Source: Kiritimatiellia bacterium (lineage in GTDB: Bacteria > Verrucomicrobiota > Kiritimatiellia > RFP12 > UBA1067). Taken from it: 64,000 nucleotides of DNA. The translations under genes were made by a program, and so were the position numbers. The DNA lies in NCBI GenBank assembly GCA_016296065.1, contig JAEDKA010000008.1, forward strand, positions 1-64,000. Direction: 5' to 3'. Below the pieces are notes generated by a model. The model did no database searches, was not told the origin of the DNA, and saw only the letters and a program-made list of their open reading frames with translations. Shown in pieces: positions 1 to 7,626 of the stretch (position 1 is the first letter of the stretch; the number at the start of each line of letters is the position of its first letter).

Positions 1-559
1 GGCAGTGCAGGTCGAGCATGTACTGGATGAGCGCGCGCTGGAGCTTCGCGCCCTGTCCGAGGATGATCGGGAAGCCCGTGCCCGTGAGCTTGACGCCGCG
101 CGGGAAGTCGAAGATGCCGAGCTTCTCGCCGATCTCGATGTGCGTCGGTATCTTGAACGCAGGGTCCTTCCACTCGCCGACCATGCGGACGACCTTGTTC
201 GTCGAGCTGTCGAGTCCGGTGGGGATCTCCGGCGCCGGGATGTTCGGGATCATGAGAAGCGTCTCGCGGAGGTCTTTGTCTACCTGCGCGAGCTCCTTGT
301 CGATCTCCGCGATGCGGTCGCCGACCTTGCGCATCTCCTCCTTCGCGGCCGCGATGTCGCCGCCTGCCGCGGCAACCTTGCCGATCTCCTTGGAGGCGGC
401 GTTGCGCTTCGCCTTAAGCGACTCCGTCTCGCCAACCAGCGCACGGCGCTTCGCGTCCAGGTCGCGCGCGCGAACGAGCTTCTCCTCTTCGACTCCGCGG
501 CGCGCAAGCGCTGCCGCCGTCGCCTCGAATTCATCCCTCAGCTTCTTGATGTCGATCAT
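1..559 (-). CDS. serS: Seryl-tRNA synthetase, N-terminal part (cut by window edge)
   Basis: Charges tRNA-Ser in the cytoplasm. The visible 186 residues are the N-terminal tRNA-binding arm: a start MIDIKKLRDEFE, then a long charged coiled coil (residues about 25-110), then LLMIPNIPAPEIPTG, which is typical of the linker before the SerRS catalytic core. The frame stays open to base 1, so the class II catalytic domain lies outside the window. The ATG at 559 follows an AAGGAAA Shine-Dalgarno and a 44-nt leader from a GGTATAAT box at 604-609. The alternative frames on the plus strand are shadows. Identity is from recognised motifs, not a search. Confidence 0.9.
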   Translation of the reverse strand, partial: MIDIKKLRDEFEATAAALARRGVEEEKLVRARDLDAKRRALVGETESLKAKRNAASKEIGKVAAAGGDIAAAKEEMRKVGDRIAEIDKELAQVDKDLRETLLMIPNIPAPEIPTGLDSSTNKVVRMVGEWKDPAFKIPTHIEIGEKLGIFDFPRGVKLTGTGFPIILGQGAKLQRALIQYMLDLHC

Positions 560-603
560 TTTCTGTTTCCTTAACTTGCGGCGAATAACCGCTATTAGAT
601 ACT

Positions 604-609
604 ATTATA
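604..609 (-). promoter_or_regulatory. -10 box of serS
   Basis: TATAAT preceded by ATGG on the minus strand (extended -10 type), 44 nt upstream of the serS ATG. This is the leadered class: the leader carries AAGGAAA before the start. Confidence 0.6.
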
Positions 610-616
610 CCATATT

Positions 617-1036
617 TCAGTGGCTTGAGCATATGAGGTTCCACGCCGCGTTGAGGCGCGCCATGCGGTCCGTCGCCTCCTGAATCTCCCTTTCGCCCGC
701 TCCGCGCGCGCGCATCGCGTCCGGATGGCACTCCTTCGCGAGATTTCTGTACGCGCGCTTCGCCTGCGCCTTCGTAGCGCCTGGCCCAAGCCCAAGCGTC
801 TCGTACGCCCTCGCGAGCTCCCCGTCGCCGCGCGGCGCATCTGCCGCGCCGCCGCGTCCGCGCGCCCTGCGCCCGAAGCGTGAGAACTCCCTGCCGAGGC
901 TCTCGGCGAAGCTCTCGCGGCTCCCGTAGCGGACGCGCCGCTCGACCCACGCACCGAGGAGCGAGCCGAGCAGCATGCCCAGGATTCCGCCGCGCGCGCA
1001 CAACGCCGCGCCGACGAGAGGGCCGATCCAGATCAT
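617..1036 (-). CDS. Membrane-anchored J-domain protein (DjlA-like)
   Basis: A 139-residue DnaJ-type co-chaperone that should stimulate a DnaK ATPase at the inner face of the membrane. Residues about 1-30 form one hydrophobic, glycine-rich segment (GGILGMLLGSLLG), similar in style to the DjlA membrane dimerisation helix. The C-terminal 65 residues are a J domain with ARAYETLGLGPGATKAQAKR, the essential HPD tripeptide (ECHPDAM) and the closing helix with MARLNAAWNLI. The ATG at 1036 overlaps the stop of mrp (TGATG), which decides the start and suggests translational coupling. It is last in the pfp-mrp-djl run. Confidence 0.8.
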   Translation of the reverse strand: MIWIGPLVGAALCARGGILGMLLGSLLGAWVERRVRYGSRESFAESLGREFSRFGRRARGRGGAADAPRGDGELARAYETLGLGPGATKAQAKRAYRNLAKECHPDAMRARGAGEREIQEATDRMARLNAAWNLICSSH

Positions 1037-1857
1037 CAGAACACCTTCTCGGCGAAGGAGTCGACGTCCGGAATCTCCAGTGTCTCCGCCGCTCCAGCGT
1101 CTATCGCCGCCGCGAAGGACGGGTCGACCGGAAGCCGCAGCACGGCGGGAATCGCGAACTTCTCCGCGAGCTCCTTCGCGCGCGACCTGCCGAACACGGG
1201 AATCTCCTTGCCGCAGTCCGGGCACTTGAGATAGCTCATGTTCTCGACAAGTCCGAGAACGGGCTTCTCCATCGCCTTCGCCATCTTCACGGACTTCGAG
1301 ACGATCATCTCGACGAGCTCCTGCGGAGACGAAACGACGACAACGCCGTCAACGGGAAGCGACTGGAAGACCGTGAGCGGAACATCCCCCGTCCCCGGAG
1401 GCATGTCGACGAACATCACGTCAAGGTCGCCCCAGTGGACATCAGTCCAGAACTGCTTCACAAGCCCCGCGATGACGGGTCCGCGCCAGATCACAGGATC
1501 CGACGGATCGTCCACGAGCATGTTGAGCGAGATCACCTTGATGCCGGAGTTGGTCATCGTCGGCTCAATCCCGTCGTCCGACTTGTACGTCGACCCGGCG
1601 AGGCCGAAGGCCTGCGGGATCGACGGACCCGTCACGTCCGCGTCGAGGATGCCGACCTTGAGCCCCTTCTTCGCGGCAGCCACGGCGAGCATCGTCGTGA
1701 CAAAGCTCTTGCCGACGCCTCCCTTTCCGGAGGCGACGGCAACAACCCTCTTGACGCTCGACGCCGCGTTCAGCTTCGCCGCGAAGTCGAACTTCTCCTT
1801 CCGCTCGCCGCAGCTCTTGCCGCAGGTCGAGCAGTCGTGGGTGCATTCCTCAGCCAT
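1036..1857 (-). CDS. mrp: Mrp/ApbC-family iron-sulfur cluster carrier ATPase
   Basis: A 273-residue P-loop ATPase of the Mrp/NBP35 family, which scaffolds or delivers Fe-S clusters in the cytoplasm. The deviant Walker A is SGKGGVGKS (about residue 43). Further family marks are the DADVTGPS and VDMPPGTGD blocks and the cluster-bridging CPDC near residue 213. The N-terminus has a second cysteine cluster (C5, C9, C12, C16), reminiscent of the N-terminal ferredoxin-like motif of NBP35 rather than the plain bacterial Mrp, which often has a DUF59 domain there. It sits 8 nt after pfp and overlaps the J-domain gene. Confidence 0.9.
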   Translation of the reverse strand: MAEECTHDCSTCGKSCGERKEKFDFAAKLNAASSVKRVVAVASGKGGVGKSFVTTMLAVAAAKKGLKVGILDADVTGPSIPQAFGLAGSTYKSDDGIEPTMTNSGIKVISLNMLVDDPSDPVIWRGPVIAGLVKQFWTDVHWGDLDVMFVDMPPGTGDVPLTVFQSLPVDGVVVVSSPQELVEMIVSKSVKMAKAMEKPVLGLVENMSYLKCPDCGKEIPVFGRSRAKELAEKFAIPAVLRLPVDPSFAAAIDAGAAETLEIPDVDSFAEKVF

Positions 1858-1865
1858 CTCGGACC

Positions 1866-3050
1866 TCAGAGCACCTCGCAGGGCGGGAGCTCGCCGACGA
1901 TCGGACGCGCATAGGCGAGGAACGCCTCGGTGACGTCGTGTCCGTTCTTGGCGATGTACTCCTTCGGAACGCTGCGCGTGTACTTCGCCGCATTGGCGAT
2001 CGGCACGGGCGCGAACGCGACCTTGTACTTCTTCGCCTCCTCGCGCACGATTGCGATCGTGCCCTTGGAAAGCTCGCCCTTGAGCGCGGCCTTCACTGCC
2101 GCCGCGCCGGCGGCGCGCGCCTCGGCCTGGTCGACCTTCGAGGCAATGCCGGGGAAAGAGCGCTGCAGGTAGCCGAACGTATCGGCGCGAACGCGCTTGA
2201 CTCCGGCCTTGGTCTTGAGAATCTTCGCAAGCGCGTCGCCGAGTGCACCCGAGCCGGACATCTGCACGTTGCCGTGGCTGTCCTTCTCTCCCGAGCCGAG
2301 CTTCGCGCCGATCGCGATGCCGTCCTTGCCGCGGATTCCCTCGGAGACTGCGCAGACGCAGCGTCCGAACTTCTTGACCGCAGCCTTTACGTCCTTGACG
2401 AACTTCTCCTCGGAGAACGGAACCTCGGGGAGGTAGATGAGGTGCGGACCGTCGTCGGGACGGACGCGCGCGAGCGCGGACGCGGCGGTGAGGAAGCCGG
2501 CGTCGCGGCCCATGATGATGTCGATCTTGACGCCCTCGAGCGCGCGGTTGTCAAGGTCGTCGCCGCGGATCGCGGACGCGACGAAGCGCGCAGCCGAGCC
2601 GAAGCCGGGCGTGTGGTCGCAGGAGCGGAGGTCGTTGTCGATCGTCTTGGGGATGTGGTAGACGACGAGGGGATAGCCTTCCTTCTCTGCCTCCTCGGCG
2701 ACGATGCGCGCAGCGTCGGCGGAATCGTTGCCGCCGATGTAGAAGAAGTAGCCGACGGAGAGCTTGCGGAACTCCTCGAAGATCGCGCGGCAGTCGGCCG
2801 CGTCGGGCTTCTTGCGGCAGCTGCCGAGAGCCGAGGAAGGAGTCTCTGCGATCGCCTCGAGCTTCTTCACGGAGGGTTTCCTCAGATCGACGTAGTCGTT
2901 GCCGAGAATGCCGAGAATCCCGTGCCTCGCACCGAGGATCTTGCCGATCTTGGCGCTCTTGCGCGCCTCAAGGACCGCGCCGACCAGGGACTCGTTGATA
3001 ACCATCGAAGGGCCGCCCGACTGGGCGATGACCATGTTCATCTTTTTCAT
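1866..3050 (-). CDS. pfp: Pyrophosphate-type 6-phosphofructokinase
   Basis: A 394-residue phosphofructokinase of the PPi-using clade, probably phosphorylating fructose-6-phosphate reversibly in glycolysis. Marks are the N-terminal AQSGGPSMVIN, the substrate loop YIGGNDSADAAR (ATP enzymes have GGDGS here), PKTIDND (the lysine is the PPi-type signature) and MGRDAGFLTAASAL. The GGNDS form of the loop is one I associate with a PPi-PFK subclade of anaerobes. The ATG at 3050 is chosen because the TATAAT box ends at 3060, so the upstream in-frame ATG at 3059 would fall before the predicted transcription start. First gene of pfp-mrp-djl. Confidence 0.88.
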   Translation of the reverse strand: MKKMNMVIAQSGGPSMVINESLVGAVLEARKSAKIGKILGARHGILGILGNDYVDLRKPSVKKLEAIAETPSSALGSCRKKPDAADCRAIFEEFRKLSVGYFFYIGGNDSADAARIVAEEAEKEGYPLVVYHIPKTIDNDLRSCDHTPGFGSAARFVASAIRGDDLDNRALEGVKIDIIMGRDAGFLTAASALARVRPDDGPHLIYLPEVPFSEEKFVKDVKAAVKKFGRCVCAVSEGIRGKDGIAIGAKLGSGEKDSHGNVQMSGSGALGDALAKILKTKAGVKRVRADTFGYLQRSFPGIASKVDQAEARAAGAAAVKAALKGELSKGTIAIVREEAKKYKVAFAPVPIANAAKYTRSVPKEYIAKNGHDVTEAFLAYARPIVGELPPCEVL

Positions 3051-3059
3051 AATGCGCAT

Positions 3060-3065
3060 ATTATA
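3060..3065 (-). promoter_or_regulatory. -10 box of pfp, near-leaderless
   Basis: TATAAT preceded by TTGG, with 9 nt to the chosen ATG at 3050. A start about 7 nt downstream of the box would leave almost no leader. Confidence 0.6.
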
Positions 3066-3090
3066 CCAAAAAATGGCCGCAATGAGGGCA

Positions 3091-4110
3091 CTACCAGGCA
3101 AGCGCGCCGAGCGCGTCGCAGAGGAGGCGCGAGGCCTGCTCGTCGCGCTCCTTGGCGGTCGCCGAGCCGAGGACAACGGCAATGGCGCGGTGTCCGCCCC
3201 GCTGACCCGTGATCACGACGGACGAGCCGCCGGCGTCGATGTAGCCGGTCTTGAATCCGTCGACCGTCTCCGTCCCGTCCGTGTTGAAGATCTTCAGCTT
3301 GTCCTTCACCATGACGTTGTTGTGGTTGCAGAGCTGCTTGACGACGGTCTCTCCGTCTGCCAGGCGCGTCTTCTGCTGCGGCATGTTGACGCGGCGCGTT
3401 ACGCTCACGCGGAAGCCGCCCTTCGTCTTGATGAGGTCGCAAGTCTTGACGGACGTGAGCTCGAGCGTCTCGGGGTGCTTCAGCAGCGCGAGAGCGAGCT
3501 TGAGCTGGTCCGCAGCAGTCGTCACGTTGAACGACTTCCACGTATACTTCTTGGCCGCGTTCGGGGGGAGGCCGTTCGGATTGTAGTACCGCGTCTTCGT
3601 CATGCCGAGCGAGGCGGCGCGCGAGTTCATGCGCTCCACGAACGCGTCGAAGGATCCCGCCGAGTTGACGGCGAGGACGATCGCCGCGTCGTTGGCGCTT
3701 TCCACCATGAGCGCGAGGCAGAGGTCCCTGACGGACATCGACTCGCCGACCTTGATGCCGATCCAGCTGGGCTCGCAGCGGTATGCGTCCGCCGTCGCGA
3801 CGGCCTTGGAGTCGAGCGAGTACTTTCCGGCCGAGACGTCCTCCAGAACGAGGAAAAGCGTCATCAGCTTTGTGACGCTCGCGGGATACGCCTCGGCCTC
3901 GGCGTTGTCTGAGAAGAGGACTCGTCCGTCCTTCGCGTCCGCGCACAGCGCGCCAACGTACGGGGAACGCCGGTGAGCCGTCTGGACGGGCCCGGGCGCG
4001 GACCTGACGATGCGGCGACGAGACGGCGCGGACTTCCCCTGCGGTGCCGCGAAGACCGCCGCAGCAGCAAGCGCCGCGGCGATCGCTACTGCGATTCGCA
4101 TGGTCTTCAC
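3091..4110 (-). CDS. dacA: D-alanyl-D-alanine carboxypeptidase (PBP5-type, S11)
   Basis: A 339-residue periplasmic DD-carboxypeptidase that trims the terminal D-Ala from peptidoglycan stem peptides. It has an alanine-rich signal peptide (residues 1-22, ending AVFAA) and the three active-site motifs: SVTK with serine 78 and lysine 81, SAN at 137-139, and KTG at 286-288. It lacks the long C-terminal beta domain and amphipathic anchor of E. coli PBP5 and ends about 50 residues after KTG. The start is read as GTG at 4110 because it overlaps the preceding stop (GTGA); an in-frame ATG lies at 4101. Last gene of the run starting at rnfE/nrdR. Confidence 0.88.
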   Translation of the reverse strand: MKTMRIAVAIAAALAAAAVFAAPQGKSAPSRRRIVRSAPGPVQTAHRRSPYVGALCADAKDGRVLFSDNAEAEAYPASVTKLMTLFLVLEDVSAGKYSLDSKAVATADAYRCEPSWIGIKVGESMSVRDLCLALMVESANDAAIVLAVNSAGSFDAFVERMNSRAASLGMTKTRYYNPNGLPPNAAKKYTWKSFNVTTAADQLKLALALLKHPETLELTSVKTCDLIKTKGGFRVSVTRRVNMPQQKTRLADGETVVKQLCNHNNVMVKDKLKIFNTDGTETVDGFKTGYIDAGGSSVVITGQRGGHRAIAVVLGSATAKERDEQASRLLCDALGALAW

Positions 4111-4931
4111 TTTACGGTGTGGCGAGTCGCCTTGACGAGCGTCTTCCAGAGGGTCGGGCCGTCGGACGCCGCAAGCGCCGCGTCGCGGTTCTCCTTCTTC
4201 GAGAAGACCTGCGAGAGGCCGGCCATAAGCCTGAGGTAGAAGGCGCTGACCGCCACGGGGATAGCGGACAGGAACACGAGGTGGACTGTCTCGCCGCCCC
4301 AGTCGACGCCCTCCTTGGAGATGCCGAGCGCGAGCGTGAGCCCGCCGCCCTCGACTCCGCGCACGTGCGGGAACGCAACGTCGTCCATCGCGGTGGAGAG
4401 AACCGCCTCGCGGTCCATCGCCGCTGCGACAAGGCTGTCCGCGTTGGAGATGAAGTGGTTCGCCTCCATCGCCTTGGCGAGCTGCGCTATGGCCGCCTCG
4501 CGCGACGAATTGTCGAGGTTGACGACCATGAGCTCCTCTGCGGAGAAGCGGGAGATGCCCGTCTTGACCTCGTCGCGGTCGCTCTTCTCGGCGACGTTGC
4601 GCGCCGCGTCCGCGTCATCCGCGAAGAGGATGCGTCCGCAGCTAGAACACGTCACGAGGTGCTGCGCGAGGCGCACCTGCTGCGACTGTGCGATCGGCAC
4701 CTGCATCCCGCAGACGCTGCAGCATCCGTTGGACATCGAGGCAAGCACGATGTGGCTCTTCTTGTAGAGCCTGCCGTACAGCCCGAGCACCTGCGGCTCG
4801 AGCTTGCGCTGGAGCTCGTCAATCGCGTCGTTGAGCTTGTCGAGATGGCTGCCGTCGCCGGTCTGGTGGTGCTCGTCTCTGGTGAGCACCAGCTCCTGCA
4901 GCTGCCTGATTATGTTTATCTGGCTTTTCAT
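4107..4931 (-). CDS. Zinc-ribbon / PTS EIIA (PtsN-like) fusion protein
   Basis: A 274-residue two-part protein. Residues 1-65 are helical. A four-cysteine zinc ribbon follows (C71, C74, C95, C98), of the type found in C4-zinc-ribbon proteins of the DUF164/zf-RING_7 group. Residues about 128-270 resemble a nitrogen-type PTS EIIA domain, with the phospho-accepting histidine in DVAFPHVRG (H189). No EI, HPr or EIIB genes are nearby. It probably acts as a regulator rather than in sugar uptake. It overlaps both neighbours by 4 nt: ATGA with the DtxR-type gene and GTGA with dacA. The domain calls are by eye; the EIIA half is the firmer one. Confidence 0.7.
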   Translation of the reverse strand: MKSQINIIRQLQELVLTRDEHHQTGDGSHLDKLNDAIDELQRKLEPQVLGLYGRLYKKSHIVLASMSNGCCSVCGMQVPIAQSQQVRLAQHLVTCSSCGRILFADDADAARNVAEKSDRDEVKTGISRFSAEELMVVNLDNSSREAAIAQLAKAMEANHFISNADSLVAAAMDREAVLSTAMDDVAFPHVRGVEGGGLTLALGISKEGVDWGGETVHLVFLSAIPVAVSAFYLRLMAGLSQVFSKKENRDAALAASDGPTLWKTLVKATRHTVK

Positions 4932-5290
4932 TTCTGCCTTTCTGTATATGCCCGTATCTTGTCAATTGTCTCAGCGGAGAGTATATGCTCCATCATGCAC
5001 GCGTCCTTGTCCGCAATCTTGCGCGAGACGCCGAGCTGGATGAGGAACGACCTAAGCAGCGTATGCCGGCTGAGGACCATCTTCGCGAGGCGCTCGCCCT
5101 TGGGGGTGAGCGATATCGGCGAATACGGCTCCTGCGTGACTAGCGCGAGCTTCTTCAGCTCGTGGATCGCCTTCACTACCGACGGCATCTTCACGTCAAG
5201 AAGTCGCGCCACGTCCCGCACCTGGGCTGGGCGCCCTTCGCTGATGATGATGTATATCGTCTCCAGATAGTCTTCGAGGCTCTGGGTCAT
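4928..5290 (-). CDS. DtxR/MntR-family metal-dependent transcriptional regulator
   Basis: A 120-residue winged-helix regulator of the DtxR/MntR group, which represses metal uptake when Mn or Fe is bound. The typical opening MTQSLEDYLETIY is followed by the HTH (VRDVARLLDVKMPSVVKAIHEL), the wing with LTPKGERLA, and the metal-binding dimerisation segment with CMMEHILSAE. It ends there without the SH3-like FeoA domain, as in MntR. I chose ATG 5290, which has GGAAAG upstream; a TTG at 5305 would extend it by five residues over the previous gene. No metal transporter is adjacent. Confidence 0.82.
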   Translation of the reverse strand: MTQSLEDYLETIYIIISEGRPAQVRDVARLLDVKMPSVVKAIHELKKLALVTQEPYSPISLTPKGERLAKMVLSRHTLLRSFLIQLGVSRKIADKDACMMEHILSAETIDKIRAYTERQK

Positions 5291-5294
5291 TTCG

Positions 5295-6365
5295 TCACTT
5301 TCCAAACGGACTCGTCTTCTTCATGAGGTGGGCGAACTTGACCGCCTCGAGGGAGTCCTCGAGCGAAAGCGGGAACGGCGCCGCCGTGCGCACCGTGTCG
5401 TAGACATGCTTCCAGAAGGCGCTCGGACCGTGCAGCGTTCCCTTCGCGAGTGAGACGTCGAACGTCTTCACCGGGACCTCCTCGTGCATGTCGAGAAGCT
5501 CCGGCGTGCGCACCGAAGAGCGCCTGCGCGGGAAGGAGAACGCCGGGTCTATCGCCGTAACGACTCCCTCGCTGGCGCCAGGGGCGACCTTGAATGTCCC
5601 GCGCGTGCCGCGAATGACGAACGACGGGCCGCGGTCCCCGGGAAGGACGCCGCCGTTGAACTCGATGTCGGCCGAAACCGCGCCGCGCGTCTTGAGGTTG
5701 ACGTGCGCGCAGTCCTCCGCGTCGCCGAGCGATGCGATGCGCCTGAGCTCGCTCCACATCTGGATTGGCGGGAGCGGAAGGAGCTTCAGCGTCTGGAGTA
5801 TGAGGTCGGTCATCGCATAGTAGGCCGCTCCGCCGCCGAGGCGCTTGACGGTCTGCCAGTCGTCGCGGCGGATGAAGTCCTCGCTGCGCACCTTGATCTC
5901 ATATATGTCGCCGAGCCTCGTGTCGGACATCTCCTGCTTCGCGAGCAGGAAGTCCGGCGCGAAGAGCCCGCGCTGGAGCACCAGAAGCCTGTTCTTCGCC
6001 TTCTGCGCCGCGCCGCGGAGAACCTGCGCGTCGTCGACAGTGAGCGCGATCGGCGTCTCGAGCAAAGTCCAGAACCCGCGCTCCAGGGACATGAGCGCAT
6101 GCTGCACGTGGTCGACGGAACATGTCGCGATGTCGACGATGTCGATGTCGCGCTCGTCGAGCATGTCGGAGAAGCGGCGGAACATCTTGCAGTCGGGGAA
6201 GTCCTCCGCGATTATGTCGCGCCTCTCCTTGAGCAGGTCGCAGGCCGCGACGATCTTGAACAGCGCCGGATGCGCCTTGAACACCGGATAGTGTTCAGTG
6301 AACATCGAGCGCCCGAGGCCCATCAGGGCCACTCGGACCGGGGGTCTCTGGTATTCGCCTTTCAC
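5295..6365 (-). CDS. Gfo/Idh/MocA-family oxidoreductase
   Basis: A 356-residue NAD(P)-dependent oxidoreductase of the glucose-fructose oxidoreductase/inositol dehydrogenase superfamily. The N-terminal Rossmann fold is visible as VRVALMGLGRSMFTEHY, then CDLLKER, DIVDIATCSVDHVQHA and the TPIALTVDDA region, where most members have EKP(L/I); here the lysine position is threonine (LLETPIAL). The missing EKP lysine may mean an altered or lost catalytic function. Substrate is unknown. The GTG start overlaps the nrdR stop (GTGA), so it is translationally coupled to nrdR. Confidence 0.78.
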   Translation of the reverse strand: MKGEYQRPPVRVALMGLGRSMFTEHYPVFKAHPALFKIVAACDLLKERRDIIAEDFPDCKMFRRFSDMLDERDIDIVDIATCSVDHVQHALMSLERGFWTLLETPIALTVDDAQVLRGAAQKAKNRLLVLQRGLFAPDFLLAKQEMSDTRLGDIYEIKVRSEDFIRRDDWQTVKRLGGGAAYYAMTDLILQTLKLLPLPPIQMWSELRRIASLGDAEDCAHVNLKTRGAVSADIEFNGGVLPGDRGPSFVIRGTRGTFKVAPGASEGVVTAIDPAFSFPRRRSSVRTPELLDMHEEVPVKTFDVSLAKGTLHGPSAFWKHVYDTVRTAAPFPLSLEDSLEAVKFAHLMKKTSPFGK

Positions 6366-6805
6366 TTTTTGACTATCTCCGTTATTGCGGACAGGAACTG
6401 CGCCACGTCCTTGAACTGCCTGTATACGCTTGCGAAGCGGATGTACGCCACTTCGTCCACCTTGTGGAGCTCGTGCATCACAAGCTCCGCAATCTTGTCT
6501 GCCGGCACCTCGTCGCCGTCAAGGTTGGCGACGACATGGTCAATCATCGTGCGGATCTGCTCGTCGCTCACGGGACGCTTGCCGCACGCAATCCTTATCG
6601 CCTTGTCGACCTTCTGCCTGTCAAAAGTCTGCCTCGTCCCGTCACGCTTCACGACAAGCACCTCGTCGCGGTCGATCTCCTCGTATGTCGTGAACCGGTG
6701 CCCGCACTTGACGCACTCGCGGCGGCGGCGTATGGCCGCGCCGTCCCTCGCGCTGCGCGAATCCAGCACCTTGTCGTCGTCAACTCCGCACTTCGGGCAT
6801 TTCAT
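6362..6805 (-). CDS. nrdR: NrdR transcriptional repressor of ribonucleotide reductase genes
   Basis: A 147-residue protein of full family length. Residues 1-34 form the zinc ribbon (CPKCG at the start, CVKCGHRFTT later), followed by the ATP-cone that senses ATP/dATP: VVKRDGTRQTFDRQK and later VAYIRFASVYRQFKD. It represses nrd operons when dATP is bound. No nrd genes are in the window. Its 5' side is a purine-rich low-complexity stretch rather than a standard promoter, so it is probably transcribed from the rnfE promoter. Confidence 0.95.
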   Translation of the reverse strand: MKCPKCGVDDDKVLDSRSARDGAAIRRRRECVKCGHRFTTYEEIDRDEVLVVKRDGTRQTFDRQKVDKAIRIACGKRPVSDEQIRTMIDHVVANLDGDEVPADKIAELVMHELHKVDEVAYIRFASVYRQFKDVAQFLSAITEIVKK

Positions 6806-6860
6806 GGCTTTTTATCTTTCCAGACCTTTCTGCTTTTCAGCCTTTCAGCTTTCCAACCGG
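6806..6860 (-). repeat. Degenerate short tandem repeat at the rnfE/nrdR junction
   Basis: On the minus strand this is a run of imperfect units of the form CTGAAAGG/CAGAAAGG/CTGGAAAG, covering the last codons of rnfE (ending VGKLKG) and the whole 31-bp gap to nrdR. Similar simple-sequence patches occur at 9162-9205 and 31769-31830. Confidence 0.5.
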
Positions 6861-7535
6861 CTTCCCGTTCCCGCACATCGTGCAGTGGCGGCAGTCGAGG
6901 TTGATCGGCAACGGCGCAGGCGCACCGTGGCGGCGAGCGTTCCACTCCCCAAGCCAGTTTATGAGAGCGAGAAGAAGCCCGAGAGCGATGAAGCCGCCCG
7001 CCGGAAGTATCGCGAGCGTGACAGGACCGGGGTTGATGCCCTTCACTGCGATGTCGCCCCAGACGGTGAGCGTGCCCGCCCCGACGATCTCGCGCACGGT
7101 TGCAACGAGCGCCAGCGCAAGCGTGAAGCCGATGCCGCTGCCAAGCCCGTCGGCAATCGAGTCGATCACCCCGTTCTTGCTCGCGAAGGCCTCGGCACGG
7201 CCGAGGATGATGCAGTTCACGACGATAAGCGGAATGAAGATGCCGAGCGACGCGGAGAGATCTGGGAGGTACGCCTGCATCAACAGGTCGATCGCCGTCA
7301 CGAACGTGGCGATGATGACGATGTAGCACGGAATGTGCACCGCGCCAGGAATGACCTTCCTGAGCGCCGAAACGAGCGCGTTCGAGCACACGAGCACGAA
7401 AGTCGCCGCCAGCCCCATGCCCAGCGCGTTCTCAAGACTTGTCGTCACCGCAAGGGTGGGACACAGCCCGAGGACAAGCCGAAACGTCGGATTGTTCCTG
7501 AATATACCGTACCAAAACGCAAGCCAAGTTTTCAT
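6837..7535 (-). CDS. rnfE: Electron transport complex subunit E (RnfE/RsxE-like)
   Basis: A 232-residue integral membrane protein with about six hydrophobic segments. It matches the RnfE/RsxE/NqrD family, which together with RnfA/NqrE forms the ion-channel core of the Rnf or Na+-NQR complex. LGLCPTLAVTTSLENALGMG near residue 22 is closer to the RnfE form than to NqrD. The tail adds CRHCTMCGNGKP, a small cysteine cluster that is not a usual RnfE feature as far as I know. No other rnf/nqr gene is next to it. The start codon is only 7 nt from a TATAAT box. Confidence 0.85.
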   Translation of the reverse strand: MKTWLAFWYGIFRNNPTFRLVLGLCPTLAVTTSLENALGMGLAATFVLVCSNALVSALRKVIPGAVHIPCYIVIIATFVTAIDLLMQAYLPDLSASLGIFIPLIVVNCIILGRAEAFASKNGVIDSIADGLGSGIGFTLALALVATVREIVGAGTLTVWGDIAVKGINPGPVTLAILPAGGFIALGLLLALINWLGEWNARRHGAPAPLPINLDCRHCTMCGNGKPVGKLKG

Positions 7536-7542
7536 GTTTGAT

Positions 7543-7548
7543 ATTATA
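7543..7548 (-). promoter_or_regulatory. -10 box of rnfE, near-leaderless
   Basis: TATAAT on the minus strand with 7 nt to the rnfE ATG, so the transcript probably starts at or next to the start codon. Confidence 0.6.
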
Positions 7549-7581
7549 GACCATCAAAAATGAAAAATCAAGTGCGAATTG

Positions 7582-7623
7582 AAAAAAATAACGGCCGCGG
7601 AAGGCCCCGGCACATGGCCTTCC
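7582..7623 (-). terminator. Intrinsic terminator after the peptide-ABC permease gene
   Basis: Immediately after the stop at 7627 the minus strand reads GGAAGGCC, a 9-nt loop, GGCCTTCC, a short GC-rich spacer and then a T-run (TTATTTTTTT). This is the clearest Rho-independent terminator in the window and closes the antiporter-cmk-permease unit. Confidence 0.75.
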
Positions 7624-7626
7624 GAC

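Noticed and set aside
880..1914. Long plus-strand reading frames opposite mrp, metH, putP, nhaC-like and other genes
   Set aside because: They are arginine-rich antisense shadows of GC-rich minus-strand genes with recognised motifs; none shows a family signature or a promoter.
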